From the NCBI RefSeq assembly GCF_040939455.1, contig NC_134111.1:54144501-54208500 (forward strand): a DNA stretch of 64,000 nt. Reading direction: 5' to 3'. Position 1 is the first letter of the stretch, and every line of letters starts with the position of its first letter. Shown piece by piece: positions 1-12,600 of this stretch. Both the position numbers and the translations under genes were made by a program. This stretch comes from Microcebus murinus. Lineage: Eukaryota; Chordata; Mammalia; Primates; Cheirogaleidae. Under the pieces are notes generated by a model that was not told the DNA's origin, did no database searches, and was given only the letters and a program-made list of their open reading frames with translations.

Positions 1-1204
1 CCTGTCTTGGCTGGTATTCTCATGCACAGACTCTCCACCCCCAAATTTCTCTTCTCTATACTTACCAGATGACCTCCTCTCCCCTCCCACTTCTCCCCTG
101 CTGTCCCCGATATATTGTACATAACTTCCTGAGTCTTATTGTTGTGCCTTCAGTGTATAAGAACCATTACTGAAGTGCAGCGGGCCAAGAAAAAAGTAAT
201 ACTTGCCTCCACAGAGCACTTTAATGCTATTTACAATGGAAAAAACAACTTTGAACTGCTTCCAAAATAACAGGCATTAAAATCACTTCTGTTTGCAGTC
301 GAGATGGATTTCGCAGTAACCTTTCCAAACCTGCTTCCTCTGAATGTTTTTCCGTCCATAGAGTGGCTTTCTCAATGAAAATTTAAAATGGTGCCCACAT
401 AAACACTTGACATACACCGCAAAAGGCAATTTTCCAACACTTACTCAAACAGTCGCTCGTGAAACCAGGGTCTGCAGTCACTCGATCCCAGTGGAGACTG
501 TACAAGCATGGAGGTTTTAAGGAACACCGTTCCAAAGTATGAATCAATAAAAGCGGCCACCATGGCATAGCCATCAGGGTTAGGCGCATGTTTGATAAAG
601 TGATCACTTTGCATAGTTCCACGAATTCAATTTCCCACGCCTCTCCCCACACATATTTTTCATCAACCTTGTATCCCTTAAGTCTTTTAATCTGGGTTCA
701 TTAAACGTTATGAGGATTTCTCAGCCAGTGGTTGCAAAATGACACTCTGTAAATGAAACCCATGTGGTATTTGTTTTGTTTTGATTTTGACCTGTATGAT
801 TTTTTTCAAAATTTATGAATTAGTAGCTAATGTTTCAAATTGCAATAGTCCACTGACAAATTTGAATTTCTGGGTTCTTTGAGAGACCATTTTGATCCGG
901 CGTTGTTCTGTGGGCACTGAGTTCAGTGGCTGTTCCCATTGCAGGGGACAGGAACCTTCTGATCTCTGGAGCTTCTGATTATAGTCATTTTCTTCCATCA
1001 CCTACCTGGCATTGAGTTTAACATTTTGGGTCATAACTTTTTCAGTTTAAATATTTTATAGACTGAAGTTAGGCAAACAAGATATTTTAAGCTTTATGTT
1101 ATTAGTTAGTTTTTTAAAAAACATCTAAATTTTCCCTCCCTAGTGTATTTCTCACATCTATATTCTTGACACTGGGTTCCCAAGTAAACTGATGTCTATC
1201 ACAC
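1..1204. other. Single-copy DNA, no gene recognised
   Basis: No repeat family or coding exon is recognisable here. Open frames on both strands are shorter than 90 codons and show no motif. The stretch from about 150 to 640 has mixed composition with scattered CpGs and could be conserved non-coding DNA, but nothing in the sequence alone proves it. Confidence 0.5.
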
Positions 1205-1585
1205 AGCAAACCTAGTGGCTAAGAGCAAGAGCTTTGGAGTCATGCAGCCTTGACTGATTTCTAGCTGGGCGGTGCTGCAAAAATTGCTTAAACTCTTTGT
1301 GCCTCAGTTTTCTTGTCTCTAAAATGGGGCTACCCCTTTAACCCTGTAATTCTCAACTGTAGTTCAGTGAATCATCTGGAGGGCTTGTTAAAATGTGTAT
1401 GACTGGTGCCATCCCCAGAGTTTATGATTAAGTAGATCTTGAATAGGAGTCTAGAAATATGCATTTCTAACAAGTTTCCAGGTGGTCCAAGGACCACACT
1501 TTGAGAACAACTGCCTAACCCATGAGGTAAAGATTAAATGTGATAATTTTGTAAAACACATGGTACAGTGAGCTAGTCATTTTGA
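1205..1585 (+). repeat. MIR SINE, split by a MER5A insertion
   Basis: The left part (1205-1343) reads as a MIR in forward orientation: 'gtggctaagagcaagagc', 'tttggagtcatgcagcc', then 'gtgcctcagttttcttgtc' and 'taaaatggggc'. It resumes at 1514 with 'catgaggtaaagattaaatg', which matches the MIR tail. The order is continuous once the inserted element is removed. MIRs are tRNA-derived SINEs that stopped moving before the placental radiation, so this copy predates the primate lineage. Confidence 0.85.
1344..1513 (+). mobile_element. MER5A (hAT-Charlie non-autonomous DNA transposon)
   Basis: A 170-bp element with near-inverted ends: it opens with 'ctgtaattctcaactgtag' and closes with 'ccacactttgagaacaactg'. 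The internal markers 'ggagggcttgttaaaa', 'ccccagagtttatgatt' and 'gcatttctaacaagtttcc' are characteristic of MER5A. The flanking 8-mers 'ctttaacc' (1336-1343) and 'gcctaacc' (1513-1520) look like a diverged 8-bp target-site duplication, as expected for hAT elements. It sits inside a MIR, so it is the younger of the two. Confidence 0.85.
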
Positions 1586-4500
1586 TTGAAAGAAAAAGTT
1601 ATATTTAACTTGTTAGAGGTTCGATGTTTAACTCTTTATGAATTATTACATTTTAATAAATAGTATGAGTTAGTGGGGATTCCATATGTAAGTAAATTAT
1701 TTCATTTCTTCAACCTATATATTTTCATAATGCAAAAGAGAAACATCACACCTTAATCTTATTTTGGTCTTAATTTGGGTCTCTTGTTCTTCCACCGCTA
1801 TAAGGGAAGAATGAATAGATTTGCCACATGACTTTGGAAGGAAAGATGAGCAAGAAAGAAATCATCTTAGATTGTCATGAATAAAATCACATTCCATTCT
1901 TCCACTGCCCCTACATGCTCCTCCCATGCTCTTACAGAATCTAGACCCAGCGATGGAGAGTAACCCTAACAATGCAAAGTTTCCCTGCACCTGCAGAGAA
2001 CACAAAGCAATCCATGGTCCACGGGCTGGCTGGCTGCTCCTTGACCATTCTGTGCACTGTCTCGGTGATGGGCAGGGGAAAATGGGATGGCCTCACAGCA
2101 GACTCAAGAAGCATGGGGTGAGCTCCACATGGATTTAAAATCATTGAACAGATTCCTTCCTCCTCCCCTTCCCTCTCTCCCCTCACCTCTATCCTTTCTT
2201 TTTTGTCTTTCTGTCTTTTTCCTTCTTTCCTATATTTGAACATGAAATACCATAGGAACATAGCATGTGTTTTACAATACCGGCAACTGACACCTCTTAA
2301 AAAGAAACTCTAGAACCCAATTCAGTTTGCCTGATTCCAATAAGAAAGAAGTTCTAGCATGGTATTCAGGCATATTCCACTCACAAAAATAGCCCTGAGA
2401 TGTATACAACAAATACAAGCTATATAAATAACACCAGGAGTGCACTGCGTTATACCTAATTAAAAATTTATGGACCCCCACTAATTTTCAAAAAGTTTGA
2501 TCAATACATTATACTCTACTTCCTCCCCCAGCAGACTATGTGGGATTTCAATGCTCCATCATTTGAGAGAAATGGGAGTGAATATGAACTGCAGGGATTT
2601 GGGGGGGGATTGGGGACAATTGAGGGATAGGCTTGCTGAATAGTAAATTTTGTTATCAAGGAAGTCTGTGGAACCCTTTTTCTGAAGATTTCAGGGAATG
2701 TTCTAAGTATAGTTCTATCCAGAGATAGCAGACTGGACTGAATGACCTCTGAAGTTTCCTTTCAAGACTGTGATTTTGTGAATATTTTTGTTCTACCAAA
2801 CCACTCCTTGCTTCCCAACACCCCAGACACTTATAAACCTCCACACATCTTCTCCACTGCATAGTTAACTGCCATGCAGCCTTTTATGAGCACTTCTAAT
2901 AAAATACCCACTCCAGAAAAAGCAGAGACCATCAGAGTCAAAAATGGCTATGACTTAGAGTAACCTTTGGGAGAGGCACTCTCAATTGGTATTTAAATTT
3001 AAATACTGCATCATAATTCAGGATACTAAATCAGTGTGTAAAAAGGAATCAATAGCCAGTAAAACTACAAGCGAGGCTGGCATAGGCCACACAGCTTCCT
3101 TTTCCAGCTCAAGCTCCCAACTTGCCTCCAGATCTGCTTGACACTGCCTCACTTGACATTACTTACTCCATAAAACTTTACACATTGGTAATGGGCAACA
3201 ATAAGACTGGGCAGTTATTGTGGCATAAAATGGGGGAAAGAAGTTACCAGACCATCAAATATGAACATCGTTTTCTAGCCAAATGCTTTATTAATGATAA
3301 ATCAGCAGTCCCAAATTAACACAGATGTGATAAAATATCTACTCCATTGACAGGTTTTCATTATGAACTATACCTGCCGGCTCAAACTAAAAGGCTCATA
3401 CTACGCAAACCACTTCCAACTTCTGAAAAAGGTGTCACGTGTGATAGGCAAATAGAAGACATTTGGGGAACATTTCCATAAATCTTATCTGGAGTGAGAC
3501 TGATTTTTCTTAAGCAGACCAAGTTGGGTTGGAAGATTTATAAAAGAAAAAAAATAGATTGATTATTTTCTGGTGCCATAAGAAAGGAAAGCCACAGGAA
3601 GTACTTGGCTGCTGACATTTTTAAAGATCTTACATCCTCTAGCTTATTGTACATCATCAGAGGGTGTAGAATATTAGGAAAATATAGAGGAATGGTGAAG
3701 AAATGAAACTAGAGGAACAAGGGTGTATTTGTATCAAAAAACTGGAAGAAAAAAAAATTCTTCCATTTTTTGCCCCTTTCTTCCTACTTATGAGTCAAGC
3801 CAGTCAACAGCCCTTTACAAGACATGGAAGCTTAGAATTAAATTGCTTTAGAGTATGAGGGCTTCAGTATTCTGGCCTAACAGTTAGTCAATGTCTTTTT
3901 CAACATGAGAACAGGCATTTTGGCAGATCTATGGAGTCCTAAAGTAACAGACCAAGTGCTCCCCTCGGTTGCATAGGCCTCTATGAGGAAAGAAAGAAAT
4001 GCAGTCCAACAGCGATGACTCTGGGAGTGGAGAAACACACTCAAACACCTATTATAAGCTAATTCAGAGAGACTTTTTACTTATCCTGTGATGATATTTC
4101 AAGGTATGTTTTTTGACTTGTGGTGGATTCAAAAACACGTGATGAGTCATAGAATAGTAAGAATTTATTGTTCTTGGAATTGGGTTGAAGTATCTCCTCG
4201 ACCTCCCACCCCTTTCATCCTGAGGCATACCCGTACCCTCTTTGCCAACCACCCCAGTAGGACCTCATGGCACAAGTCCCTCGAGACCAATGCACAGTGA
4301 GCATTCAGCATGGCTCTCACTGCACCGGGTCATCTGGGTTTTTGGATAATGTTCCAGGCATAGTTCTGAACCTATTGCATGAAGCAGTAAGCAGCCTTGC
4401 AAGAATTTTGCCATGAAAAAAGAAAAATCAACTGGACTTCAGGATCAACCAGACACAAGTGTGGACAGACCCATTCTTGGACCAAATCGACATCTCTACC

Positions 4501-4619
4501 CCTGTCCTGACAACTATAAATTCAGAAGTCATCACCACATAAAGTGCCTCACGCACAAACACTTGAACTCTGACTCCCTTTCAACAGCCTTAATGGTACT
4601 GCTCACCATGTCATTTTAA
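1586..4619. other. Mostly single-copy DNA
   Basis: No gene is recognisable. A short MIR-like tail lies at about 2735-2785 ('gactggactgaatgacctc' followed by 'aagtttcctttcaag'). A run of eight to nine G is present near 2600. A pyrimidine-rich tract lies at 2150-2230. The open frames are short and have no recognisable family features. Confidence 0.5.
2989..3006. repeat. Perfect 18-bp AT palindrome
   Basis: The sequence gtatttaaatttaaatac is its own reverse complement with no spacer. It is very AT-rich, so a chance origin in 64 kb is plausible. Confidence 0.9.
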
Positions 4620-5430
4620 CATGCCCCGGCTTTGTAATGCCATAAATGACAAGCTCGACGATGATCACAGCCCTCGTTGCCAAACCTAACGCCACAACAT
4701 CTTCTGTCATATAACATGTGGCCCTGATGTGGCACACACGAGGGACCGTCCCCGAAAGCCTCCGTTCTAACCAGCCTTTCCTTCTCTATTAGAAGAAGGA
4801 GGCCTATGACCCACCACTGAAAAGTACAGACATGAAAATAATTAACCATCTCTTCTGTGCAGCTGTAACTTATATTCCCTCTGAGGAGGAAAAATGGAGA
4901 GAAAGGAAAGAAAAAAAACACAAACAAACAAAAACCAAGGCCCGGAGACCTACGTTTCATTTGGAACACTAGGGGTTCTTGGTGGAAATCATTAAAGTGT
5001 AGTTTGAAATATTTTCCTTTTCTCATCAAATCACTAGCCCTGTAATTGATGTCATAAAAAATATCTATGTTCAGTTGCAGTGGGTTTCTCGGGTCCCTTC
5101 GAGTTATCAATTATTTACATCCCAATGAAATGAAAGGGAGCTGCAACGCAGGGTCCTGAGATGCCACCGAGGAGTCCGAGGGTGGCGTCGTTAATCTTGT
5201 GCATGGCACCCACGAAGAGCGCGTTTTACTCTGCTTGGGAAAGTTCATTTCCCTTTCTCTGTAATACATTATCTGGGTGGATTTTATTGCTTCTCTTCAT
5301 AAATAGTCTCACTGGGCTTTTTGTTTGCTCATATCCTCCACAATTTAGACTCTTAAGGATGAGAGGAAAAACACCAGCGCCTCCAGCTCACACAGACCCT
5401 TTTCTCTGGATCTCCTGGGCTTGAGCCGTT
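4620..5430. promoter_or_regulatory. Candidate conserved non-coding block
   Basis: This block is free of recognisable repeats and holds CpGs and homeodomain-type TAAT motifs, for example 'tgtaattgatgtcataaa' near 5040 and 'ggcgtcgttaatcttg' near 5185. It has the look of deeply conserved regulatory DNA. A 164-codon minus-strand open frame (4616-5110) crosses it but has long low-complexity runs and no family signature, so I do not call it coding. The assignment is by eye only. Confidence 0.3.
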
Positions 5431-7035
5431 TCCTCCTCACTCCCATAGCACCCAGGGACTTGTGTTTACCTGCCAACATTCACGCGGCCCAGATTCTAGA
5501 GAAAATTACATTTGCAAATGGCACGATTTCATTGGTTTTAGGGGTCTTTCTCTTCTATTATTTCCTCCTGCTTTAATTTCCCTTTCCCAACTTTTCTTCC
5601 CCCATTCACACAGCAGAGCCAGGTAACTGTGCTATGGCTTGTCCTTGCGGGGAGCAATAGAAAACATTTGGTGATAAGTCTTAAGACCCTAACTTGGCCA
5701 TCATTACTCTAGTGATATAAAAGGAGTCTTGGCTGCACACAACTGTTACGTACTCTAGTAAAGAACTTTATGGGTATTGTTGGTAAAGTCTGATACTGCA
5801 CCTTGACTCACTATTTTCCGGTTTATTTGGGATGGTTCTTCTATAGGCTTCATTGTAGCAACTTGAAACAGTTTATGGAATCAGAGTTATTCATACTTCT
5901 AACTCCATAGTGCAATAGCCTTAGCTTTTCCGTCATGCAAAGTGCAGATCCAAATCCACAGGAATCTGTTCCTAATCAGCCCATTTCTCTGAACTACAGA
6001 GTACAAATTATGTTATCAGTGATGCAGCAGGCAAATGCCTGAACCTTTTGGAGAATGGCAAGAGGGCTCTTTCCAGGACCGAGGAGGCATATATATTATT
6101 ATTCCCCATCTAGTCAAAAGGGAAGCTTTGAGGACAGAAGGCGGTATGCTGGTTAGCCAGGATTGCAGCCACAGTCCTTTCTTAATGCTGCAGTTGCGTG
6201 TTCTATATTTACTGTTCCCTAGACATTTAAACATCTAAATTAGCATGGAGATGTGGGGAAATTCTGCCAACATCCAGATCCTGAAAACCTCAGCAACTTG
6301 ATTAACTTTGGAGACTTGCAGTTCTGTTACTCGTCTACAACAAGTATTGTACCATCCCGAGTTTCACAGCACACCATAGCAATATAGACAACTAATATTC
6401 CTCTCCCCTTAATGTCTTGCAAAGAAAGGACTGTTTAGGACATAAGGAGATGGGATATGTTTCTTTAGTGCAGCTACGAGGAAGGAAAGAGGGATTTTTT
6501 TTTTTTTTTTTTGGCAAAGTGATCAAAAGCCACTTGTACAATTAGGTGCCTGGGATGAAGGACCCAGCAGTTGTTGTGATCTCAGCTGGATGTTACAGCT
6601 TCCTGTAGCATGGATGGGGACCATGTGGCTGACAGCTATGTGTTTCCCATCCAGAAGAAACAGAAGATACTGGAAGAAGGGTGTGTGGGGGAGGAACAGG
6701 TGGGTAGGATGGAGATAAGAGGTTCCCTATAGCTTTCCCTTGATTCCAACCATGGTCAATACTTGAGGGTTCTCTAATAGAATGTGGCTCTGTCGAGGGC
6801 AAAGCAAGTGCAGCTTAAAGAAGCCTCTGCAGCTGGTTTCAAAGCTGAAAGGAGTAAGGGTAATAAGGGTTGCTTATTTGGAGAAACCACTAAGAATATT
6901 CTGGAAATGTGGGCATGAATTTATAAGAAGGAAAGTGGGTACAAGTTAACCCAAGTAACCTTATTTTTCTTAGCGCTATATAATCTGTATTTTCTGTTAT
7001 AGGCTATGAACAATGCTTTCATTTATGCTGAGTTT
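5431..7035. other. Single-copy DNA with a poly-T tract
   Basis: No gene or named repeat is seen. A pure T18 run lies at 6495-6512. It could be the tail of an antisense retrocopy, but I found no matching target-site duplication. Confidence 0.5.
6495..6512. repeat. Poly-T tract (T18)
   Basis: Uninterrupted run of 18 T after 'ggaaagaggga'. The DNA to its right shows no identifiable retroelement and no flanking duplication. Confidence 0.9.
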
Positions 7036-7325
7036 AATGTTTTCAAAGCGTGTTCACACACATTTCATCCATTGTTGCTCAGGTAGGTAGGCCTGGCTGG
7101 TGTCCTGCCTCGCTGTTTTAAGGCTTGGAGGCGTAACTGACTTGCCTGATGTCACACAGTCCCAAGCAGGAAGGAGAGCTCTTGGCTCCTGTTTCCTGCC
7201 CCACTGAGCCAGCTCTTCTGGGGCAGAGCCTCCGTCTCCGTGGCCTCCTCCATCCTTCCTTTGCTCGGCAGGGCACAGTGCCGTTCCCTGTTCTCGGTGG
7301 CAGCTCAGTAAACACTGATTGATGA
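7036..7325 (-). repeat. MIR SINE, followed by a SINE-type tail
   Basis: Reading the plus strand, 'cttggaggcgtaactgac', 'ttgcctgatgtcacacag' and 'cccaagcaggaagg' form the reverse complement of a MIR core. From 7262 a second short piece, 'agctcagtaaacactgatt' plus 'gatgaattaatt', matches the terminal part of MIR or L2-type elements in the opposite orientation. Confidence 0.7.
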
Positions 7326-8104
7326 ATTAATTGGCAGCAGCGATAATGACGGCTTTCAAGTACCTACAACCAAAGTTGTTGTTTTCCTCAGGGATCTGCC
7401 TAGAGCTGATGTACCTAGGGGTGGCATTAGAAAAATAATGAACAATATCAGTGGATATTAGTGACTGAGGAAGCAGACTCCGGGTTAGCTCTAGACACCA
7501 CACTGAGATTCACACAATTAGAAGTTTACAGTCAACTGTTGGATGATACAGTCCATTAATCTTTCTAACAGTTACACGGTTCCATTTGGACCAGGCTCAG
7601 CTCTTACAAAATGCAGACTCATTACACTGACTCAGACGGGAGCGGGGGAGACACGCTCAAGGGCAGCGCCGCCGCTGGCAAGCAGACCTGAAGGGCTATT
7701 TATGAAATGGAAGTTAGGCAAGTTTGCCAGAAGGTCAGTCCTTGCTTTTGCTTGCCTACGTCTTTGCTCCTCTGCCCTGCTTGCCTTGTCCATTTGGGCT
7801 GGGAATTCAAATACAAAAAGAAAGAGAGAATCTGTCACCATCCGCCCGGAGACTGTGGCCAGGGCATTTCACCGAAGTGGACTGGAGATTGAAATCATCC
7901 CGTTTGGGACACAGCGGCATAGACAACCAGTGTGAATATAGTGACTCAGAGGAAGAAGTGGGTAGTTTGGCCTCTCAGATTCCCTTTGGAGCTTGGAATA
8001 CCCACTTGCACCATATTGAACAAAGGAGCGCACGGTCCTCGAATCTCCAGACTTAGAATAATGAGGAGAAACCATTTCTCTTAGATCCTTTCTATTACAG
8101 AGAA
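7326..8104. other. Single-copy DNA, overlapping short open frames only
   Basis: Several overlapping open frames (up to 130 codons, 7543-7935) lie here in all frames of both strands. That is what open sequence without selection for one frame looks like. None shows a domain, signal peptide or codon pattern that would support a gene. Confidence 0.5.
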
Positions 8105-8290
8105 CTGCCTCTTGGTGTTAAGAGCTTTGTGAATATAATTTCATTATATTCATATCCCCACATTTTTGGGCAGAGAAGCGATGTCTTACGTAAAATAGCT
8201 CACCCAAAGTCACGCAGCTGTGAGGCGACTGGGCAAGGGCATGTAATGGACCCAGGCTTGTCTCACTAAAGGCCGTGCTCTGAAATCCAC
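8105..8290 (-). repeat. MIR SINE
   Basis: The markers 'aaaatagctcacccaaag', 'tcacgcagctgtgagg' and 'gacccaggcttgtctcac' follow the antisense MIR order (core then tRNA-related part). The copy is old and diverged. Confidence 0.75.
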
Positions 8291-10854
8291 CCTGGAGTTA
8301 CTAGACCGAGCAGTTATGCTTTTAGCTATTATCTGTCATTCCAACCATGAGGGGGAGGAATGCAAAGGGTGAAAAACAGGGGGAGTTGGGAGACAGAAAT
8401 GACAAAGTTCACCTACATCACCACTGGCGCAGTCTGGCTATACAGTCAGGGTTTGTGGAGGGGGGTTTGGTTGTGGTTCTGTGATGCTTAAGAATAAGAA
8501 TTAGGATGTATTTGAGATCAGTTAACAAGCGAGCATCCTAATAACTGCTGAAAAATGCATGTGAGGCTGGAAAACATGGGAGGTTCTAGAAGAGAATGTA
8601 GAACTGCTGTAGGACTAGTCAGTCCAAAGCACTATTACTATTCTGTGGTGGTTTCCAACGACTATGCAGTTCTGATGTATGTGATACTGGTCTTTCCACT
8701 TAAAAACACTTTCGAGATTTTTTATATTCTCTTTTTGTGTTTCCATAAACTATAACCACAGTAATCAATATTCCCTATCAATATATTCTGGTCATTGAGC
8801 ACTGAGCCTCGTCTGAAAAGATAGTTCCTGGAATTCCTAACAGTGATGAAGTCATCTTGATCATCTGCATATGGATTGTCCCTGGCCAATTTTTAATGCC
8901 AGTCTGGCTTCTCCCTGCCGCACAAGATCCTTTCAAGACAGTTCCTTTTACGCTCTGTCACTGGGTGCACAGAGAGGGCACATTAATTTTAATACTGGCT
9001 TTAATCAAACCTCATTAGGAAGGTCAATATACTGCCAAAATCCCATTAAATAATATGTTCAAACTCTAAATAAATAACACTTAGATTATCCATAGTTTTG
9101 GATCATCGAGGCAGATTTTTTTTCTTCCAGTATCACAGCTAATTTAAGACTGCAAGGAAGGAGTTTCAAACACATTATGTTTGGCTTCTGCCCAACAATG
9201 TTGAAATATGATATTTAGAGCTAGTGAATCAAGAGACAAACATGTATGGCCAGGTGTGGTTTGACATAAAAATTTCTGCGAGACAATTGGTCTCCATGTA
9301 TGATAAATGGTCAAAAATCTCATTCATTTCTAACGTCTGTGCTTTAAAAGGAAAGGTAAATATACAGAGGCTTCCTTTTCTTTGGCTGGCATTTATCTTC
9401 TCAAGTGTGGAGGTCCATTTGATTAATGTCTAGTCATTTAAGGAAAAAGATGTCTTCTCTAAATTGCATGAAATGTGAAATAATTAGGTCATGCTTCTGG
9501 GGAGTTTTTATGTTCAATTACTTAAACTTTAAAAAACTTTTTAAAAAAATGTTTTTTGTGTTATTTGCCCCAAGGGGACCCTCACATCCCCTGTGTAATT
9601 TAATAGATGGAGCAATTTTGTGATGTGGATTCTTCTCTGGCAGGAGTCTCCATCCGATGGCAGTGATGGCTTTGAATTCTGGTCATGCCCAAGTATGAGT
9701 GGGTGGGGGTTTCATCTAGTGGGCAATCACATACCCACCTGTCCCTCATTCATACCTTCATTAATTAGGAAAGAAAAATGTCTGTTCTAATTTGGAAATT
9801 AGATTCTATATTGTTGAGCCTGAATAACATGGAGGCTGTTGCTTTTCATTATATTATTATCTAGTCTGGGTTTTGATTTTTGTTGTGTGTGTGTGTTGTC
9901 ATTTCCCCCTAGTGAACTATTAATAACATGGTTTCAAATATTACATAAATAACCCAGTTGTATTTGCTAGTTTCCACAATTCTTTAAAATCAAGATACCA
10001 GATAAAATAACGTTTTGATGGCTAGAGTCCATTATCAGCATGTGACACAAGCCTGGTCTTTGCAAAGGCATAAATCAGATAACGCATTTCCAGTGATGCT
10101 GTGCTCTTTGATTTTTTTTTTAAAGCCTTCTGTCAAGACTGCCTTTACCTGCATCTTTTGATAATAAGAGAATTAGATCATTGGCGTCATCACGAGATGC
10201 ATCTGGCAACAGCTTTTCTTCATCATTATCGTTACCAGGCGTTTGTGGTGTTGGATTTCTTTCAGTTCCATTTGTTTTATGTCTGTATGTTTCTGGGTTC
10301 TTGTAGCCTTTCTCTCCCTCCCTCCTCTCCCCCTGTATGTGTGTGGTTTAAGAGACAGAGAGACAGACAAAGAGAGACTAACAGAGACACTGAGAGTGGG
10401 GGGGAGAGAGATTGGCAGAGAATTGAAAGAAGTTGGAAAGGAGAGAATGGATAGCTGCATGCTGAGAATTCCTTCCCTGGGCCTAATCACGCTCCTATTC
10501 TTCATCTAATAAGCAGCTCACCGGGGCTAGTCAGCCAGCCCTTAGGAGAAGGACACTGTGGCTTTCTTTGGGACTATTCCCGGGGTTTTCTATCCTCTCT
10601 CTATCTACGTACTCGCCCTCTTTCAGGCTCAGAGGCTCTGAAAGGGGCAGCATAGAGGGTATCTCACAGATGGAAGCGCGCATTTCCCTGCCTGTTTTTC
10701 AGACAGCACATTCTAGACGTAGTGGCACATGAAGAAGCACATTCTCTTTGTTTCTATAAAAAGCCATCACTCCCTCTTCGTGCCGAAGGTTCTGCTTTTG
10801 TTCAGCCAAGATGAGTAACAGATAATTTCCCACATAAAAATGCTTGCAGAGAGT
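8291..10854. other. Single-copy DNA with low-complexity tracts
   Basis: No gene is recognised. A pyrimidine-rich run at 10300-10335 is followed by a purine-rich run at 10350-10450 made of 'gagacagagagacagac'-like units. These explain the odd Ser/Arg-rich open frames around 10173-10509. Confidence 0.5.
10300..10450. repeat. Pyrimidine tract followed by purine tract
   Basis: The left part is C/T-rich ('ctctccctccctcctctcc'). After a short TG-rich spacer, the right part is almost all purine with GAGA units. It is low-complexity DNA with limited potential to fold back on itself. Confidence 0.7.
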
Positions 10855-11190
10855 TCCTCTCTCCTTCCTGAGCACATGGCTGAACTGTTCTTCATGTGCC
10901 CCTGGTATTGAGGTGGGACCGGGAGACCCAGTTCTGGCCAATAGAATGTGGACAGAAGCTATTAATCTACTGGCCACTACCCAGCTTAACTTTCTGTGCA
11001 ATCTCCCAAGCTCTCCCCCTCATTGTCCTTGGCTTGAAATTAGATCTTTGGAGATCCTAGAAGATGAAGGATCCACATGATAGAAGGGAGCCAGACCCAC
11101 GACTTGCTGCTTGGAAGAGGTGTTCCCAGGGGAGCTGCCTGGCCAGGGACATTCACTCTGAGTGAGCAAGCCCTAGGGATTCAGGGTTGT
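10855..11190 (+). repeat. Old interspersed repeat, family not named
   Basis: The segment 'cagttctggccaatagaatg' followed by 'gtggacagaagc', then 'cttggaagaggtg', resembles a widespread mammalian element whose copies contain 'tctggccaatgagatg'. I recognise the pattern but will not assign a family name without a search. Both ends are uncertain. Confidence 0.45.
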
Positions 11191-11839
11191 TTGTGACAAC
11201 TGCTAGCATTGCATTTTACTTTAGTATCTGCCCCCTCCTTTTTTTGGAAGAACAAGTCTGATTCTAGTAGTTTTTAGAAAAGTCTTTTGATTTATAAGAA
11301 AGACACTAGGAAGCTGCTGTCTTTGAAGGGGGAATAAATTTGTGCAAAGCACTGATAATGTCTTTAGATATAATATCCAACATTGTGCAGTACAATTTTC
11401 AAGAGAATAGATATTTCTAGTAATAATCAGGACATTTGCATTCTTCTCAATTTGGGGAAGAAATTATTATAAATGGTTCAGTTTGTGCATTAGTGAAATC
11501 CCTTAATCCCATGGTGTACTTGTCATCTGACTGCTCATTTGCAGGTATTCAACATTTCTGATAAGAGTATTCCCTTACCTGCTTTTAAATCATTACTGCT
11601 TTTATAATGGCTTCATTATTTCTTAATTGTCCTAATTTTCTTTCTTACCTATTCTTGTTAAAAGTCAATTAAAATGTGAATAATTTCAGTATCCCAGGCA
11701 TCCTGAAAACAAAATGAATTTCAGGTCTACATTCATTTGTTAGTGAAAGGCAGAGGGGAGGGGAGGGTGGACAATTCTAGATTAACCTCAACTGAATTTA
11801 ATGATGACTTTATGCCATATCCCCACAGCACCCAGAATT

Positions 11840-11975
11840 GGGTAATATCAGAGCCAGAAAGGATCTTAGTGATCATTTAGTCCTGATGAGGAAATTAAGG
11901 TCTACAGAGAGCTGCACAGTTAGATGGTGATGAAGACAGGCTTAGTCCCAGCTCTGACAATGTCTAATGAAGTGA
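11840..11975. repeat. Ancient SINE-like fragment (MIR3/L3 type)
   Basis: The order 'agccagaaaggatcttag', 'tgatcatttagtcc', 'gatgaggaaattaagg' and 'gagctgcacagttag' follows a common ancient mammalian repeat whose consensus has 'gatgaggaaactgagg'. The exact family is uncertain. Confidence 0.55.
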
Positions 11976-12219
11976 GCTGTGTGGAATTACACCTGTTTAT
12001 GTAAGTAGCTTTCGCTCTCTCCAGGACTGCCTTCTGTCTCTCTGGTTTTCTGCCCTGCCCCTAACCTAGGGTCCACGGACTAACAGCACTAACAAACACC
12101 ACCGACATACTGGGAGGTTGATGTCTCTAGATACTTTTGCCAAAACATAGTCCAAGTAAACCTTTGTACAATATATTTGTGAAAGTCTCTTTTAATCCCC
12201 AACCTTCTCCATTCCCTGT

Positions 12220-12250
12220 TTTTTCTTTCTTTCTTTCTTTCTTTTTTTTC
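12220..12250. repeat. (TTTC)n microsatellite
   Basis: About five TTTC units followed by a T8 run. Simple repeat only. Confidence 0.9.
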
Positions 12251-12424
12251 CAATTCATTGGCTATTCTTGCTTGAGCTATCTCTGGGCAAAGCAAGATAG
12301 GAAGGAATCTTCAATTCCCCATCATTATTCAGATATCACCCTCTTCTGCATGGCAATAGTCTTCTAATTGATTAGTAGGGTCACTATCACCCAGTGTGTT
12401 TTTTCAAGCGCATAAAGATTTTTC

Positions 12425-12600
12425 CTGTTAGCTCAGGAATATTGAATTCTTGTCTCAGATGATCCTCTAACTAGCTCTGTGACTTTGAACTAAACTCATC
12501 ATTTTTCTGACCCTTAGTTTCTCATCAGTAAAATCGGGGGTTAGTTCAGAATGCCACCATCTCTTTCTGTTGGAATTAATTAATCAATCAATTCAATAAT
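12425..12600 (+). repeat. MIR SINE
   Basis: Forward MIR order: 'ctaactagctctgtgac', 'ctgacccttagtttctc', 'atcagtaaaatcgggggt'. It is diverged and truncated at both ends. Confidence 0.75.

Larger units (their letters stand above)
11191..12424. other. Single-copy DNA with one ancient SINE-like piece
   Basis: An old MIR3/L3-like fragment lies at 11840-11975 ('agagccagaaaggatcttag', then 'gatgaggaaattaaggtc'). The remainder shows no gene. A TTTC microsatellite is annotated separately. Confidence 0.5.

Noticed and set aside
4616..5110. 164-codon minus-strand open frame
   Set aside because: It contains a low-complexity Phe/Pro run and no recognisable family. The region looks more like conserved non-coding DNA.
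6495..6512. Antisense processed pseudogene marked by a poly-T run
   Set aside because: No target-site duplication and no recognisable transcript sequence next to it.
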